The position numbers and the translations under genes are program-made. Positions 5,821 through 6,060 of a stretch of DNA of 6,060 bases are shown piece by piece. The notes below the pieces were generated by a model that made no database searches, was not told the DNA's origin, and worked only from the letters and a program-made list of their open reading frames with translations. The stretch comes from Bacteroidales bacterium (GTDB lineage Bacteria > Bacteroidota > Bacteroidia > Bacteroidales > UBA7960): positions 1-6,060 of the forward strand of contig PWNO01000024.1 of the NCBI GenBank assembly GCA_003557765.1, in the 5' to 3' direction. Position 1 is the stretch's first letter; every line of letters starts with the position of its first letter.

Positions 5821-6060
5821 ATGCTTACTGAACGAACAGATCTAAGAAATATCGCCATTATAGCCCATGTTGACCATGGCAAAACCACGCTGGTGGATGG
5901 CTTGCTGAAACAGGCGCATGTTTTCCGCGCCAATCAACAGGTAGCCGAACGTGTGCTGGACTCGAATGATTTAGAACGCGAACGCGGCATTACCATTTTG
6001 GCCAAGAACACGGCGATCGAAATTTGGGATCAAGCTGCGGGGCAAAACGTGAAAATCAAC
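5821..6060 (+). CDS. typA: Translational GTPase TypA/BipA, N-terminal 80 residues (cut by window end)
   Basis: Ribosome-associated GTPase related to EF-G and LepA, involved in ribosome assembly and stress or cold adaptation. The visible part is the start of the G domain: [20 protein letters not shown] carries G1 (AHVDHGKT, res 15-22), and LERERGITI (51-59) is the switch I/G2 region with T58. [19 protein letters not shown] is characteristic of TypA as opposed to EF-Tu, EF-G or LepA. The G3 motif (DTPGH) is expected just past the window edge. The segment [14 protein letters not shown] appears a few residues longer than is typical before G3. ATG at 5821 is the only start, with an in-frame TGA at 5800-5802; no good Shine-Dalgarno is visible (GAGA at 5806-5809 is weak and 11 bases away). 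Composition is near 50% G+C, like a core gene. An intrinsic terminator lies 41 bases upstream. Confidence 0.95.
   Translation, partial: MLTERTDLRNIAIIAHVDHGKTTLVDGLLKQAHVFRANQQVAERVLDSNDLERERGITILAKNTAIEIWDQAAGQNVKIN

Noticed and set aside
1..6060. tRNA, rRNA, CRISPR array, transposase or integrase
   Set aside because: No cloverleaf with a TPsiC arm, no regularly spaced repeats, and no recombinase motifs were seen on either strand.

Overview
The window reads as bacterial chromosome in which a defence-like accessory block sits next to a housekeeping gene. The typA fragment at the right edge and the style of the predicted proteins would fit a Chloroflexota (Anaerolineae-like) genome, but that placement is inferred from general resemblance only and is weak.

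Layout, left to right. Positions 6-2999 (+) encode a large SF2 helicase of the type III restriction 'Res' kind, with a degenerate PD-(D/E)xK-like C-terminus. It overlaps by one base (TAATG) a second + gene at 2999-3796, an abortive-infection family protein with an Abi_C/HEPN-like C-terminal domain. Two minus-strand genes converge on this pair. At 3980-4606 is a small AT-rich protein with a PD-(D/E)xK nuclease signature. At 4876-5391 is a nucleotidyltransferase-fold protein. A 429-base gene-free stretch follows (5392-5820), with palindromes, a clear + strand intrinsic terminator and a possible alternative pairing that would compete with that terminator. At 5821 typA (BipA, ribosome-associated GTPase) starts and runs off the window.

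How the genes may work together: the helicase and Abi_C genes are almost certainly co-translated. They make a plausible two-gene anti-phage module: a DNA-translocating sensor or nuclease plus a HEPN-type RNase effector. No methyltransferase is visible, and a modification gene could lie just left of the window. The minus-strand nuclease and nucleotidyltransferase genes are separated by about 270 bases and may be independent cargo. Base composition also shifts: the helicase gene and typA are near 50% G+C in sampled lines, while the nuclease gene is near one third, which suggests different histories.

The observations most worth following are the coupled helicase/Abi_C pair, the replaced catalytic residues in the helicase's nuclease-like motif, and the terminator/anti-terminator arrangement upstream of typA.
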